In this document: one piece after another, positions 6,189 through 14,852 of the stretch | How the letters are laid out: the number at the start of each line of letters is the position of its first letter | Position numbering within the stretch: position 1 is the stretch's first letter | DNA from: WHSW01 sp963846565 | GTDB taxonomy: Bacteria; Actinomycetota; Thermoleophilia; Solirubrobacterales; 70-9 | Assembly: GCA_963846565.1 (NCBI GenBank) | Contig: CAWJWL010000005.1 | Span: forward strand, 1,736,001 to 1,800,000 | Length of the DNA stretch: 64,000 nt | Reading direction: 5' to 3' | Made by a program: the position numbers and the translations under genes | The notes under the pieces: generated by a model | What the model was told of the DNA's origin: nothing | The model's input: only the letters and a program-made list of their open reading frames with translations | Database searches by the model: none

Positions 6189-7646
6189 TCAGCGTCCGCA
6201 GTGGTGGACCCGGTCGCGTCGGTCCGCTTTGACGACCGCCTTGCGCGAGCCGCAGACGATCGTGTCGTCGCCCTCGCCGTCGCGCACGTCGACGACCTCC
6301 CGGCCGGACCGCCCGCCGCCGCCGGTTGAGATCCACGTTCGCCCGCGTGAATCGACGATCGTGTCCGAGCCGGGGCCGCCGTAGAGGACGTCGCGCCCCG
6401 GTCCGCCGTAGAGCCTGTCATCGCCCGAGGCGCCGCGGACGATGTCGCTGCCGGCGAGGGCGACGATCGTCGTGCTCTCGGGTCCGCCTACGAGCGCCTC
6501 GGAGCCGCTGTCTCCCCGCCGCTTCAGCGTCGCGAGCGACGGTCGCGCCGCTCCGCTCGCCGGACGGTCGCCGCTGCGGCACCACGGCTGGATGTTCGGC
6601 TCCACCATCGGGCTCCTGATCTCGGGCCTCGCGTCGGGGACGTCGAAGTACACGTCCGGCAGCGTCCAGGCCGTGTTGCCGGCGGTCACCGTGAAGTTCC
6701 CGGTGTGCCTGATGATCGGGTTGCTCGCTTGGATGTGTCCGAAGCTCGCGGGCGGAACCGTGAACGGGAGCGCGCCCTCGAACGTGTACCGGTCGAACCA
6801 CCGAGCGCGGGCCTTGGTGACGGCGGCCTCCGCCCTCGCGAACATGGCGTCGGTCTCGTCGTTGTGACCGCGCTCGGCGCCGAAGCTGTTGGTCACAACC
6901 GCCGGGTCGCTGAACCCGCCCTCGAACGGGATGCCGGTCCCGGTGCAGTTGATCAGGCCCCCTGTCCGGGTGATGTGGGGCGGCCCGTAGATGAACTTCG
7001 GCAGCTCGGGCTCGAAGTCGCACGCGATCGGATTGGCGCCGGCGAATGTGAATGCGAGGTTGCTCCGGGTGCAGAACGTGCTCAGCACCTCGGCCTGTTC
7101 GACCTTGTCGTCCGGTGCCACCCGGTGGACGGTTCCGGGCGCGTCGGCGATCAGGATCCGGTCGGTGTTGCGGATGATCATCTGGGTGCCTTCGCGCGTT
7201 CCATGCGGCAGGCAATCCAAGCTCGCCGGCAGCGTGCAGACCGCGGTCCGAGGCTCGCCGCAGCTTCCGCCCGACGACCCGCCGCAGTACCTGTCGTAGT
7301 CGTAGAGCGTAATTTTGACGGTGTCGCCAGTGCCCGTCGCTCGATAGGTCAGATCCACTGAGCTGTTCCCGGAGCCGGCAGCGGGCGAGGCGATCTCGAT
7401 ATGGAGGGGATCGGTTGCGCCGGGAGGGATGACGTCGCCGGGCTTCGGCGGGGTCGGAGCGGTCGGGCTCTGCTCCGGTTTCCCGTTCCAGTCGACGTCG
7501 GTCAGCTTCATCGGCGTGGCGCTGAGGTTGAAGAAGCGAAATCCGGTGCTCGCTCCGCTCGCGCTCGACGCCGCCAGCAGCGAGCCGGCGAGGATGCATG
7601 CCATGAGCACTCCCGTCGCTCGTGTGAATGCGCCCCTTGGAACCAT
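6189..7646 (-). CDS. Secreted protein with RTX-like repeats and Cys cap
   Basis: 485 aa. The Sec signal peptide is MVPRGAFTRATGVLMACI plus LAGSLLAASSASGA. Residues about 35-365 are a beta-rich, Cys-containing region that I do not recognise (LYDYDRYCGGSSGGSCG; FIYGPPHITRTGGLINC; WTLPDVYFDVPDARPEI). From about residue 395 there are Gly/Asp nonapeptide repeats of the haemolysin-type calcium-binding kind (SDIVRGASGDDRLYGGPGRD), and the protein closes with DVRDGEGDDTIVCG and a final Cys. The same cap ends the RTX proteins at 14853-21844. The start is chosen for its signal peptide; the longer upstream frame is Arg-rich noise. Extracellular, calcium-dependent folding is inferred. Confidence 0.75.
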   Translation of the reverse strand: MVPRGAFTRATGVLMACILAGSLLAASSASGASTGFRFFNLSATPMKLTDVDWNGKPEQSPTAPTPPKPGDVIPPGATDPLHIEIASPAAGSGNSSVDLTYRATGTGDTVKITLYDYDRYCGGSSGGSCGEPRTAVCTLPASLDCLPHGTREGTQMIIRNTDRILIADAPGTVHRVAPDDKVEQAEVLSTFCTRSNLAFTFAGANPIACDFEPELPKFIYGPPHITRTGGLINCTGTGIPFEGGFSDPAVVTNSFGAERGHNDETDAMFARAEAAVTKARARWFDRYTFEGALPFTVPPASFGHIQASNPIIRHTGNFTVTAGNTAWTLPDVYFDVPDARPEIRSPMVEPNIQPWCRSGDRPASGAARPSLATLKRRGDSGSEALVGGPESTTIVALAGSDIVRGASGDDRLYGGPGRDVLYGGPGSDTIVDSRGRTWISTGGGGRSGREVVDVRDGEGDDTIVCGSRKAVVKADRRDRVHHCGR

Positions 7647-7696
7647 CGCCCTCTGCCCGGGGCGGAGGATACCCCGCTGGCGACGATCGGTGCGTC

Positions 7697-7995
7697 GTTC
7701 AACGTGTCGGCTGCCGGGGACGATGTCGCGGACCCGAGGTCGCGGCCGTCGAGTCGACCGGTGAGGTCGTCTACGTCTGGGAGCGCGTCGACTGGGCGAA
7801 CTCGCGCATCGAGAGCCGCACGCGGAGTGCCGCCGGCGTCCTCGGCGACGTGAAGACGCTCTCCGCGGCGAACCAACGGGACGAGCTGGCGCATCCAGGC
7901 CAGATCCCGCACGTCGTCCGGCGCGCTGAGTGCGGTCCAGACGCCCTCTGCCGGCGGCGCCGATGCCGACGACTACGAGGTCGCGTGGGAAGCGC
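7697..7995 (+). pseudogene. Remnant of a secreted beta-repeat protein
   Basis: Between the RTX gene and the paiB fragment, pieces in three frames can be read as degenerate copies of a repeat of about 50 aa: NVSAAGDDVADP, then EVVYVWERVDWANSRIESRT with RSAAGVLGDVKTLSAA, then GALSAVQTPSAGG and YEVAW-like text. Repeats of the type VxVWxRxDGxxxRIxxRxxSAxGxLxxVxTLSAA occur in large exported proteins of related actinobacteria (from memory). There is no continuous frame and no start codon, so I call it a relic. It fills most of the 434-bp gap here. Confidence 0.45.
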
Positions 7996-8081
7996 AACTC
8001 TTCGGGATACTCGAAAAGCGATGCCCCAGGAGAACGTCGAGCCGATCAGCGCACCTCCCGATCGAACACGGTGGAGGCGCC

Positions 8082-8508
8082 GTGCGTAAGAACCCCTATT
8101 ACGAGCTCACCGACGAAACCGAGATCAGGCGACTGATCCGCGAGAACCCGTGGGCGGTCCTCGCCTCGAACTCGTCGAGCGGACTGGTCGCATCGCACTA
8201 TCCGATCCTGCTCGAGGAGGACCGCGAGGAGTTGTCGATCCTGACCCACGTCGGCCGGCCTGATGAGAAGGTGCACGAGCTCGGCGAGCACGAGCTCCTC
8301 GTCATCGTCCAGGGGCCGCACGGGTACATCTCATCGAGCTGGTACGGCGATCACATCGAGGTCCCCACCTGGAACTTCATCGTCGCGCACCTATCCGGGG
8401 TACCCGAGGTGCTCGAGCCCGAGGAGAACTTCGAGGTCCTGACGCGGCTCGTCGCTCACTTCGAGCAACGCGTCGCCGATCCGCGTCCGCTGGACGACAC
8501 ACCCGAGG
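8082..8508 (+). pseudogene. FMN-binding PaiB-like protein, truncated and fused out of register
   Basis: The GTG start has GGAGG five bases upstream. The first 140 codons match the PaiB/FMN-binding negative-regulator family: SSGLVASHYPILLE, HELLVIVQGPHGYISSSWYG and VPTWNFIVAHLSGVP are the hallmarks. Family members are about 200 aa. Here similarity stops after RPLDDTPE near 8505; the frame then runs on through unrelated sequence to 8828, while another frame carries a regulator tail (next entry). The C-terminal part, KLSQNR-like in the family, is absent. It looks like the product of an illegitimate recombination; a shortened flavin-binding protein is possible but unlikely to be fully functional. 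Confidence 0.6.
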
Positions 8509-8622
8509 CGCGCCGGCGTCGCCAGCGCGCTGCGGACGATGCGGGACCTGGGCTGGATCAGGACCGAGCGCCGGCGGATCACCGTGCTCGACCTCGACGA
8601 ACTCGCGCGCCGCGCCGGCTGA
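8509..8622 (+). pseudogene. C-terminal fragment of a Crp/Fnr-type regulator
   Basis: In the +1 frame relative to paiB the sequence reads RAGVASALRTMRDLGWIRTE then RRRITVLDLDELARRAG and a stop. This is the recognition helix and wing of a Crp/Fnr winged helix, ending as full-length members do. No sensory domain and no start are present, so it is a relic joined directly to the paiB fragment. Confidence 0.5.
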
Positions 8623-8837
8623 CTGACTCCACATCGCTCGGGGCGTTTCGTGGGGCCGCCCCAAGATCCAGCATTGGACGATCCGAGGGTCCAGAACTGC
8701 GTAGTCGCTGCCGGCAGCCCCTCGTACGGTCGTCTCATGGGCACCGGAGAGATGAATGGCGATCTACCCCCGCTGTCATGGAGAGAGATCACTGTCAGCG
8801 TCCTGCTCGGAGCGCCGGCGGATGGTGATCCAGAAGG

Positions 8838-10019
8838 TCAGACGATCCCAACCAGCTGCAGACCAGCCCCGGCCACGCCGCAGCCCAGGACCACGTAGAG
8901 GACCGTCAGCTTGCCTTGGAAGCGGTAGAGGGCGAGGAAGGCAGCTGCGGCGAGGATCGCGCTGGGGACGTCGACCACGCCCACCTCGAGCAGCTCTACG
9001 GTGACCGCGCCGATCAAGCCGATCACGCCGGCTGCGACGCCGAGCAGAAAGGGCCGCAGGGTGTGGTTCTCGGCGATCGAGACCAGTCCTCGGTGAAAGA
9101 AGATCGGGAAAACGAAGGCGGGTAGGAAGATGCCGAAGGTCATCGCCAGGCCACCGGGCAGACCTCCGGCGATGTAGCCGACGAAGGTCGAGAAGATGAT
9201 CACCGGGGCGGGCAGGATCCCGCCGAGCGCCAAGCCGTCGAGGAACTGATCTTCGGTCAACCATCCCTTCGCGTCGACCGCGGTGTCCTGAAGGAACGGA
9301 ATCACCGTGTAGGCGCCGCCGAAGGTGAGCAGTCCGGCCTTCAGGCCCTCGAAGAAGATCTCGGCCGTGAGCGAGACGGTGATCCCACCGGCGACCACGG
9401 CGACCACCGTCAGTGGGGTGAGCGCGATCGAGGTCGCGCGGGCGCTCCAGCCAGTGCTTGCCCGCCAAAGCCAGTAGGCGGCGCCGGCACCGACAAGGAC
9501 GATTACGAAGCTCGCCGAGGCGAAGACCGTCAGAGCGAAGCTGGCGGCCGCGATCAGGGCAAGCGGCACATCGTTGATGAACTTGCGGCTGAGACGGACG
9601 ATCGCCATCGCCACCAACGCCCCCACCGCGGCCTGCAGGCCGTAGAAGAGTTCCTCGAAGCGTTCGTCGAGTCCGGCCTCCACGTAGAGGATCGAGAGGC
9701 CGAGCATGAGCACGAATCCCGGCAGCATGAATCCGAGCCCGGCAAGAAAGCCGCCGAGCTTGCCGCCGCGAAGACGGCCGAAGAAGACGCAGAGCTCGTG
9801 GGCCTCCGGGCCGGGGAGCACCTGGTAGACGGCGAGTGTCTTCTTGAAGGTCTCCTCGGTGACCCACTCCTCCTCGTCGACGCACTCCTTCGAGATCATC
9901 GAGATCTGAGCTGCCGGCCCGCCCCAGGCGAGCAGGCCGAACTTCAGGAAGCGGATGAAGATCGACCACGGAGGATCAGTTCCCCCGAGCGGCTCCCCGG
10001 CATGAGTTGATGTAACCAC
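8838..10019 (-). CDS. chrA: Chromate transporter (ChrA family)
   Basis: 393 aa, the usual bidomain CHR length. Both repeats show family signatures: FLKFGLLAWGGPAAQISM and YQVLPGPEAHELCVFFGRLR in the first half, GLLTFGGAYTVIPFLQ and LDGLALGGILPAPVIIFST in the second. Ten or more hydrophobic segments place it in the inner membrane. The family exports chromate, though many environmental members have unproven substrates. GTG at 10019 is chosen because it gives family length; further upstream is Arg/Ala-rich. In the upstream region on the other strand (10031-10090) a short frame reads LARLRRGLDRIRGRDYF, faintly like the end of ChrB; the rest of that 297-bp gap shows nothing. Confidence 0.85.
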   Translation of the reverse strand: MVTSTHAGEPLGGTDPPWSIFIRFLKFGLLAWGGPAAQISMISKECVDEEEWVTEETFKKTLAVYQVLPGPEAHELCVFFGRLRGGKLGGFLAGLGFMLPGFVLMLGLSILYVEAGLDERFEELFYGLQAAVGALVAMAIVRLSRKFINDVPLALIAAASFALTVFASASFVIVLVGAGAAYWLWRASTGWSARATSIALTPLTVVAVVAGGITVSLTAEIFFEGLKAGLLTFGGAYTVIPFLQDTAVDAKGWLTEDQFLDGLALGGILPAPVIIFSTFVGYIAGGLPGGLAMTFGIFLPAFVFPIFFHRGLVSIAENHTLRPFLLGVAAGVIGLIGAVTVELLEVGVVDVPSAILAAAAFLALYRFQGKLTVLYVVLGCGVAGAGLQLVGIV

Positions 10020-10316
10020 GGCTACACAGGACCTTGGCGCGCCTGCGGCGCGGGCTCGACCGCATCCGCGGGCGAGACTACTTCCCGCCACCGGAGCAGG
10101 CACGAACCACGCGGGGTGGCTGCGGGTTTGCGCGGCCATGCCGTACGACGCGCGCCACCGCCTGCGCGAGCCACACCGCATTTCACCGACGACGACCCGC
10201 AGCCGGCCGACTACCCTTGATGTCCGGCTGTCCTCGGGTCCTTTCTCCTTCCCCTCCGCCCATCGACAGCTCGTGTCCTCGAGGGGATCGAGACAGGCGC
10301 ATTAGGGAGAAGACAC

Positions 10317-10484
10317 ATGGGCTCAGGCAGCAAACGGAAGACCACGATGGCGAAGCTCAACCGTGAACGCAAGCTTCTCGAGCGTCGGCAAGAAAAGCAG
10401 GCGAAGAAGGCTGCGCGCAAGCAGGCGGCCGCGGATGATGGGGCCACCGTCGACTCATCTGCGGCTCAGGCGAGGCCGACGTGA
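10317..10484 (+). CDS. Small, strongly basic conserved-type protein (55 aa)
   Basis: ATG with a good AGGGAGAAG ribosome site. The protein is MGSGSKRKTTMAKLNRERK followed by LLERRQEKQAKKAARKQA, then a short acidic/Ser tail. Almost half of the first 40 residues are Lys or Arg, and the middle can form a long amphipathic helix. I recall similar GSKRKTTMAKLNRE proteins from other Thermoleophilia, without any assigned function. A nucleic-acid or ribosome-associated role is only a guess from its charge. It is isolated between chrA (divergent) and the serine hydrolase (convergent). Confidence 0.7.
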   Translation: MGSGSKRKTTMAKLNRERKLLERRQEKQAKKAARKQAAADDGATVDSSAAQARPT

Positions 10485-10540
10485 GCGCCGACCGCGGCGA
10501 TCGGCTGCGCGGCTGCGGCTAGCCCGGATCCGCTGGATCT

Positions 10541-11710
10541 CTAGCCCAGGATCTTGCAGACCGCGAGCCGCTGCGCGCGGCGAATCCCGTCGGAGACCTC
10601 AGGCGACCCGCTGCCGGGGACGATCTGGGCGTTGACGGAGAAGACGACCGATCGGCGGCCGTTGCCGTTGCTGGCGGCGAACAGCCGGTAGCCCGGGAAG
10701 GAACCGGTGTGCCCGAACACGACCCCGCAGCCGGTGCGGTAGCGGAAGAGGCCGAGACCGTGCTCGTTGGTTCCCGGTCCCGGTGGTGAGGACGAGCCCA
10801 AAGCGAAGGTTCGCTGCAGGCGTCTGGTGGCCGGACTGAAGAGACGCGCCCCGACGTAGGCGCGGAAGAAGCGACCGACCTCGGTCGGGGTCGAGACGAT
10901 TCCACCGGAGGCCCATGCACCGGCCGGGTTGACGAGCTCGCTGACGTCTTCCGGCGCCTGCCCGGCCTCTACCTCGTAACCGTGCATGTAGGGCTTCGGC
11001 ATGTCCACCGTGACCGGGAGGGTCGTCTGGGTGAGGCCGAGGGGGCCGTAGACGTAGCGCTGTAGGAGCGCGTCATAGGAGAGGCCCGTGGCTTGCTCGG
11101 CGATCAGGCCGACGACGATGTTGTCCGTGTCGGAGTAGTGGTACTTCGAGCCGGGTGTGAAGTCCAAGGGCTGGTCGCGGACGAACTCGATCAGCTCCGG
11201 CGGCGAGATGTAGGCCGCAGGATCCGCCGTGAACTGGTCGATAAAGGGCTTAGCGCGGATGTAGTCCGGGAGGCCCCCCGTGTGTTGGAGCGCCTGCGCG
11301 ATCGTGACGCCGGCGCCGTACGGGAGGGCGCCTGGGAGCCACTCGCCAACGGTGTCATCGAGCGAGAGGATCCCGTCCTGGACGAGCGCGAGCGCGATCG
11401 CGCCGTTGAAGGACTTCGCCATGCTCGCGATCCGGTAGTGGTCGTTGGCGGTCGGCCGCCGGCCGCTCTTCGTGTTGGCTGTGCCGCGGGTGATGTACTC
11501 GCGCCCCTGGTCCGTTCGCAGCAGGACGGAGAGTCCCGGAGGTCCGTTCTCGGACGCGACGATCCGGTCGAGCGCGCGGTCGAGCTTGCGGTCGATCGGG
11601 GCCTTGGCGGCGGCAGTCGAAGCGGCCGCTCCTGCTACAGCGGCCACCGTCACCGCGATCGCGACGCGCGTGATCGCCCGCGTCGTCGAGGCTTTGGAAC
11701 GCGTCTCCAC
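10541..11710 (-). CDS. Secreted serine hydrolase, beta-lactamase/DD-peptidase fold
   Basis: 389 aa from a GTG start, with an export signal (ITRVAIAVTVAAVAGAAAST). All three catalytic motifs of the PF00144-type fold are present: SxxK as IASMAKSFN, YxN-like as YHYSDTDN, and HTG as GHTGSFPGY. QALQHTGGLPDYI and LNPAGAW-like loops fit EstB/DD-peptidase relatives. It should be an active extracytoplasmic serine peptidase or esterase. Its C-terminal quarter was duplicated into 5948-6163. It also contrasts with the two catalytically dead relatives at 13580 and 21857. An ATG is lacking, so the start rests on the signal peptide. Confidence 0.85.
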   Translation of the reverse strand: METRSKASTTRAITRVAIAVTVAAVAGAAASTAAAKAPIDRKLDRALDRIVASENGPPGLSVLLRTDQGREYITRGTANTKSGRRPTANDHYRIASMAKSFNGAIALALVQDGILSLDDTVGEWLPGALPYGAGVTIAQALQHTGGLPDYIRAKPFIDQFTADPAAYISPPELIEFVRDQPLDFTPGSKYHYSDTDNIVVGLIAEQATGLSYDALLQRYVYGPLGLTQTTLPVTVDMPKPYMHGYEVEAGQAPEDVSELVNPAGAWASGGIVSTPTEVGRFFRAYVGARLFSPATRRLQRTFALGSSSPPGPGTNEHGLGLFRYRTGCGVVFGHTGSFPGYRLFAASNGNGRRSVVFSVNAQIVPGSGSPEVSDGIRRAQRLAVCKILG

Positions 11711-11757
11711 CGTTGAGACCGTATCGCTTTGGCAGCCGCGCCATCGAGTCCGCGGGG

Positions 11758-12981
11758 TCAGGGCCCGAGGACGGTGTCGAGCCAGTCGAAGACGCGCTGA
11801 TCGAGCAGGCTGCGGTTGCGCACCTCGCAGTGCTCGCCGGCCCCCTCGGCCGTCGCGAACCGCAGCAGTACGGATTTGCTGTTCGGGAGCGCGTCGTAGA
11901 TCTGCTCCGCGGTTCGCGCGAGCGGGTCGTCCTCTGCTGCTGTCAGCGCCGCCGGGCAGGTGATCTGCGCCAGTCGGTCTTCGATCGTGAACGGAGTGAT
12001 GGCGCGCAGGTACTCGGCGAGCGTCTCGACGCCGTGGACCTGGAAACCGCGCTGCTCGATCGCCCAGCGCTGCGGGCGGCTCGCGTGGATCGCCTGCGCG
12101 ATCGGTTCGAGCACCTCCTCGGGGATGTCCGGATACCGCGCGATCAGGTCTTCGGAAACGCCGGCGGCACGCAGACGGCCGACCATGCCCGCCGGGATGC
12201 TGAGCAGCCCTGGATCGGCGATGCACGCAGCCAGCCGAGGCTCGCCGGTAGCCGCGCGCAACGCCAGGTGGCCCGCCAGGCTCCAGCCGGTAAGAGCGAT
12301 GCGGTCGCGGTCGACGCCGTCGGTATCGATGACCGCGTCGATGACCGCGTTCACGACCGTCTCCCAGTCGGCCCGGATCGGGACCCCCTGCTCGAACAGC
12401 ACCGCACCCTGGCCCGGCCCGTCGAACAGCAGGCAGTGATAGCCGCGCCGCAGCGCCGGCACGGCCTGGCCGAAGTAGCCCTCGTAGATCGTGCTGTCAT
12501 AGCCGCTGGTCGCGATCAGCAACGGGCGCGGTCCGTCTGCTCCGGGCGCGCGGAACAGATAGGCGGGCAGCCGGGCGCCCTCGAACGGGATCTCCAGCGC
12601 CTCGCCGGCCGGCTCGATCAAAGCGGCGGCCTTGTCGAAGGCCGCGCGCTGACCGCGAAACGCCTCCAGCAGGCGCGAATCCACCGGCGCACCGAAGAAC
12701 GGGTGCCACGCGGCGGAATAGCAGAGCGACGCTCGCAGATATGCCTCGCGCGCGCTGACGGCGTGGCCGCCCTGCGCGGACGCGTCGGCCTCCCCCACGA
12801 GGCGCTCCGCCATCGCGCACCACGCTGTCCACCACGACTGGTCGTCCCCGTCGACGACATCCGCGCAGACAACCTGGACTTCGCCGAGCTCCGGTCCGCC
12901 GTGCGAAGTGAGCCCGAGGCCCAGCGACGCCGCGAGCTCCTCGAACAGCGGATCCTGAAAGAACAGCGTCGCCGGGGTCAC
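11758..12981 (-). CDS. Alpha/beta hydrolase, FrsA/DUF1100-like
   Basis: 407 aa. A helical N-terminal region (WWTAWCAMAERLVGEADA; AYLRASLCYSAAWHPFFG) precedes an alpha/beta-hydrolase domain. LLFDGPGQGAVLFEQG is the typical loop of FrsA-like and 2,6-dihydroxypseudooxynicotine-hydrolase-like enzymes, and the nucleophile elbow is GWSLAGHLALR. The acid is probably the first Asp of AEDDPLART, and the His lies in EGAGEHCEV near the end. These give an intact Ser-Asp-His triad. The family cleaves C-C or ester bonds; the substrate is unknown. No signal peptide, so it is cytoplasmic. It sits 12 bp downstream of msrA on the same strand, probably co-transcribed. Confidence 0.8.
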   Translation of the reverse strand: MTPATLFFQDPLFEELAASLGLGLTSHGGPELGEVQVVCADVVDGDDQSWWTAWCAMAERLVGEADASAQGGHAVSAREAYLRASLCYSAAWHPFFGAPVDSRLLEAFRGQRAAFDKAAALIEPAGEALEIPFEGARLPAYLFRAPGADGPRPLLIATSGYDSTIYEGYFGQAVPALRRGYHCLLFDGPGQGAVLFEQGVPIRADWETVVNAVIDAVIDTDGVDRDRIALTGWSLAGHLALRAATGEPRLAACIADPGLLSIPAGMVGRLRAAGVSEDLIARYPDIPEEVLEPIAQAIHASRPQRWAIEQRGFQVHGVETLAEYLRAITPFTIEDRLAQITCPAALTAAEDDPLARTAEQIYDALPNSKSVLLRFATAEGAGEHCEVRNRSLLDQRVFDWLDTVLGP

Positions 12982-12993
12982 GCCCGCACGGAG

Positions 12994-13509
12994 TTAGACC
13001 GCGGTCTCGCGGTGTGGCAGCTTCCAGCCCGGCCGCGGGAAGTGGCAGGTGTAGCCGTTCGGGTAGTGCTGGAGGTAGTCCTGGTGCTCGGGCTCGGCCT
13101 CCCAGAAGGGGACGGCCTCGCTGATCTCGGTCACGACCTTGCCGGGCCAGATGCCCGAGGCGTCGACGTCGGCGATCGTGTCCTCGGCGACCTGGCGCTG
13201 CTCGTCGCTCGTGTAGAAGATCTCGGAGCGGTAGCTGGAGCCGATGTCGTTGCCCTGGCGGTCCTTGGTCGTCGGGTCGTGGATCTGGAAGAAGAACTCG
13301 AGGATGTCCCGGTAGGAGATGCGCTCCGGGTCGAAGACGATCTCGACCGCCTCGGCGTGACCCGGGTGGTTCCGGTAGGTCGGGTTGTCGTTCTCCCCGC
13401 CGGTGTATCCGACCCGGGTCGAGATGACTCCGTCGCGCTGGCGCAGCAGCTCCTGGACGCCCCAGAAGCAGCCGCCGGCGAGGATCGCGGTCTCGGTGTT
13501 GTCGCTCAT
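12994..13509 (-). CDS. msrA: Peptide methionine sulfoxide reductase MsrA
   Basis: 171 aa, standard length. The catalytic GGCFWG (Cys14) is followed by VGYTGG, NPTYRNHPGHAEAVEIVFD and FFFQIHDPTTKDRQGND, all MsrA hallmarks. It reduces methionine-S-sulfoxide in proteins and free Met, using thioredoxin. The C-terminus has no resolving-Cys pair of the E. coli type, so regeneration probably differs. The start has GAAGGAGG upstream. It is first in a two-gene unit with the FrsA-like hydrolase. Confidence 0.95.
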   Translation of the reverse strand: MSDNTETAILAGGCFWGVQELLRQRDGVISTRVGYTGGENDNPTYRNHPGHAEAVEIVFDPERISYRDILEFFFQIHDPTTKDRQGNDIGSSYRSEIFYTSDEQRQVAEDTIADVDASGIWPGKVVTEISEAVPFWEAEPEHQDYLQHYPNGYTCHFPRPGWKLPHRETAV

Positions 13510-13579
13510 CGGATGCCTCCTTCTCGTTGCAGCATAGACTCCGCTTCCGGGTTATCGAGGGGAAGGAAAGGCCAGGGAG

Positions 13580-14722
13580 TTGGTACGGAGACGGTCGCAA
13601 CTGCTCGCGCTGATCGCGCTGGCGATCTCAATCGGCGGCGCGCAGACGGCGTACGCCGCCGCTCCGAGCGCCAAGAAGGTCACCGAGACCGTGAGCGCGC
13701 TGAGCGAGAAGTACCCGGTGCGGTCGACCCTCTACGGCGTCTGGGTGGACGGGCGCCCGCTGGTCACCGGCGCGCTCGGCAAGGCGCGCCCGGGTGTCGC
13801 GGCGTCGGAGACTGCCCACTTCAGGATCGGCAACGTCACCGAGTCGTTCACGACGTCACTGCTCCTCCAACTCGTCGACGAGGGCCTGGTGAGCCTCGAC
13901 GACCCGATCGCGGGGTGGCTCCCCGACCTGCCGGGCGCCCAGCAGACCACGGTCGGCATGCTCGCCCGCAGCATTTCCGGCTACCCGGATTTCGTCACCG
14001 ACGACAGGTTCACCAAGCAGAGCAACGCCGACCCGTTCCGGCGCTGGAGGGCTTCCGAGTTGATCGACCTCGCCTTCGAGCGCCCCATTCTGTTCCCACC
14101 GGGCACGAGCTGGGCGTTCTCGGACACCAACTTCCTGCTCCTCAGAGAGATCCTGCAGCAGGTTGGCGGCAAGCCCGTCAACCAGCTCCTCCGCGAGCGG
14201 ATCCTGGACCCGCTCGGGTTGGATGAGACCGCGATGAGCCTTCGCCGGCATATCCCGGCCCCGGTCATCCACGCCTACAGCACGGATCGCGGCCGCTACG
14301 AGGACTCCACCAGCTGGTCGCCGAGCTGGGCCCCGGGTATGGGGAACATGTACTCGACCCTCGGCGACCTGGGGAGGTGGGCCACGGCCCTCGGCACGGG
14401 ATCTGTCGTCTCGCCCGAATCCCACGCCCTTCAGTTCGGCCCGCAGAACGTCGGGCTCGGACCGCTGACCGAGGCCACGTACTACGCGATGGGCAGTGTC
14501 GTCCGCGACGGCTGGATCTTCAACAACCCTCAGGTGCTTGGCTACAACGGCGTGGTCACCTACTCGCCCTCGAAGAAGACTGCGGTAGTCGTGTTCACGA
14601 CTCAAGGTCCCAAGGGCGATCCCCTTGTCGCCTATGCGTCGGCGATCGCCGACGGGATCACGAGACTGGTCGATCCCAAGCACCCGCTCGATCTGCCCGA
14701 CTGCACACGCCCTCCCTGCTGA
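13580..14722 (+). CDS. Exported beta-lactamase-fold protein lacking catalytic residues (paralogue 1)
   Basis: 380 aa. The TTG start with AGGGAG upstream gives a signal peptide (LLALIALAISIGGAQTAYAA). The fold is clearly that of serine hydrolases (LLLQLVDEGLVSLDDPIAGW; PPGTSWAFSDTNFLLL; LRERILDPLGLDETAM). Every catalytic motif is altered: SxxK reads NVTE in FRIGNVTESFT, the YxN tyrosine is Phe in WAFSDTN, and the HTG region is replaced by NNPQVLGYNG. It is therefore probably a binding or scaffold pseudoenzyme. It shares all these changes and a C-terminal CxxPPC with the protein at 21857, which closes the same cluster. It opens the run of seven plus-strand exported proteins. Confidence 0.8.
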   Translation: MVRRRSQLLALIALAISIGGAQTAYAAAPSAKKVTETVSALSEKYPVRSTLYGVWVDGRPLVTGALGKARPGVAASETAHFRIGNVTESFTTSLLLQLVDEGLVSLDDPIAGWLPDLPGAQQTTVGMLARSISGYPDFVTDDRFTKQSNADPFRRWRASELIDLAFERPILFPPGTSWAFSDTNFLLLREILQQVGGKPVNQLLRERILDPLGLDETAMSLRRHIPAPVIHAYSTDRGRYEDSTSWSPSWAPGMGNMYSTLGDLGRWATALGTGSVVSPESHALQFGPQNVGLGPLTEATYYAMGSVVRDGWIFNNPQVLGYNGVVTYSPSKKTAVVVFTTQGPKGDPLVAYASAIADGITRLVDPKHPLDLPDCTRPPC

Positions 14723-14852
14723 CCCCCCAGCCGCTCGGCGTCAAGCTCACTGGCTAGGCGCCCGGTTCGCAGCGGTGGCGCCCGACGGGCGGCGCGGCGA
14801 ATACCGTGTGGCGATGAGCCGAGTTGGTCGGCTCGCGACGAGGGGAGTGAAG

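Noticed and set aside
5205..6329. Single long plus-strand frame across the SnoaL-like gene and the hydrolase fragment
   Set aside because: Its first half is antisense to the SnoaL-like gene, and only the segment 5996-6163 is recognisable, as a degraded hydrolase piece.
11713..14226. Open frame of 837 codons on the plus strand
   Set aside because: It covers the antisense of the FrsA-like hydrolase and msrA and then runs into the pseudoenzyme gene in a wrong frame. No motif, low-complexity Arg/Asp text.
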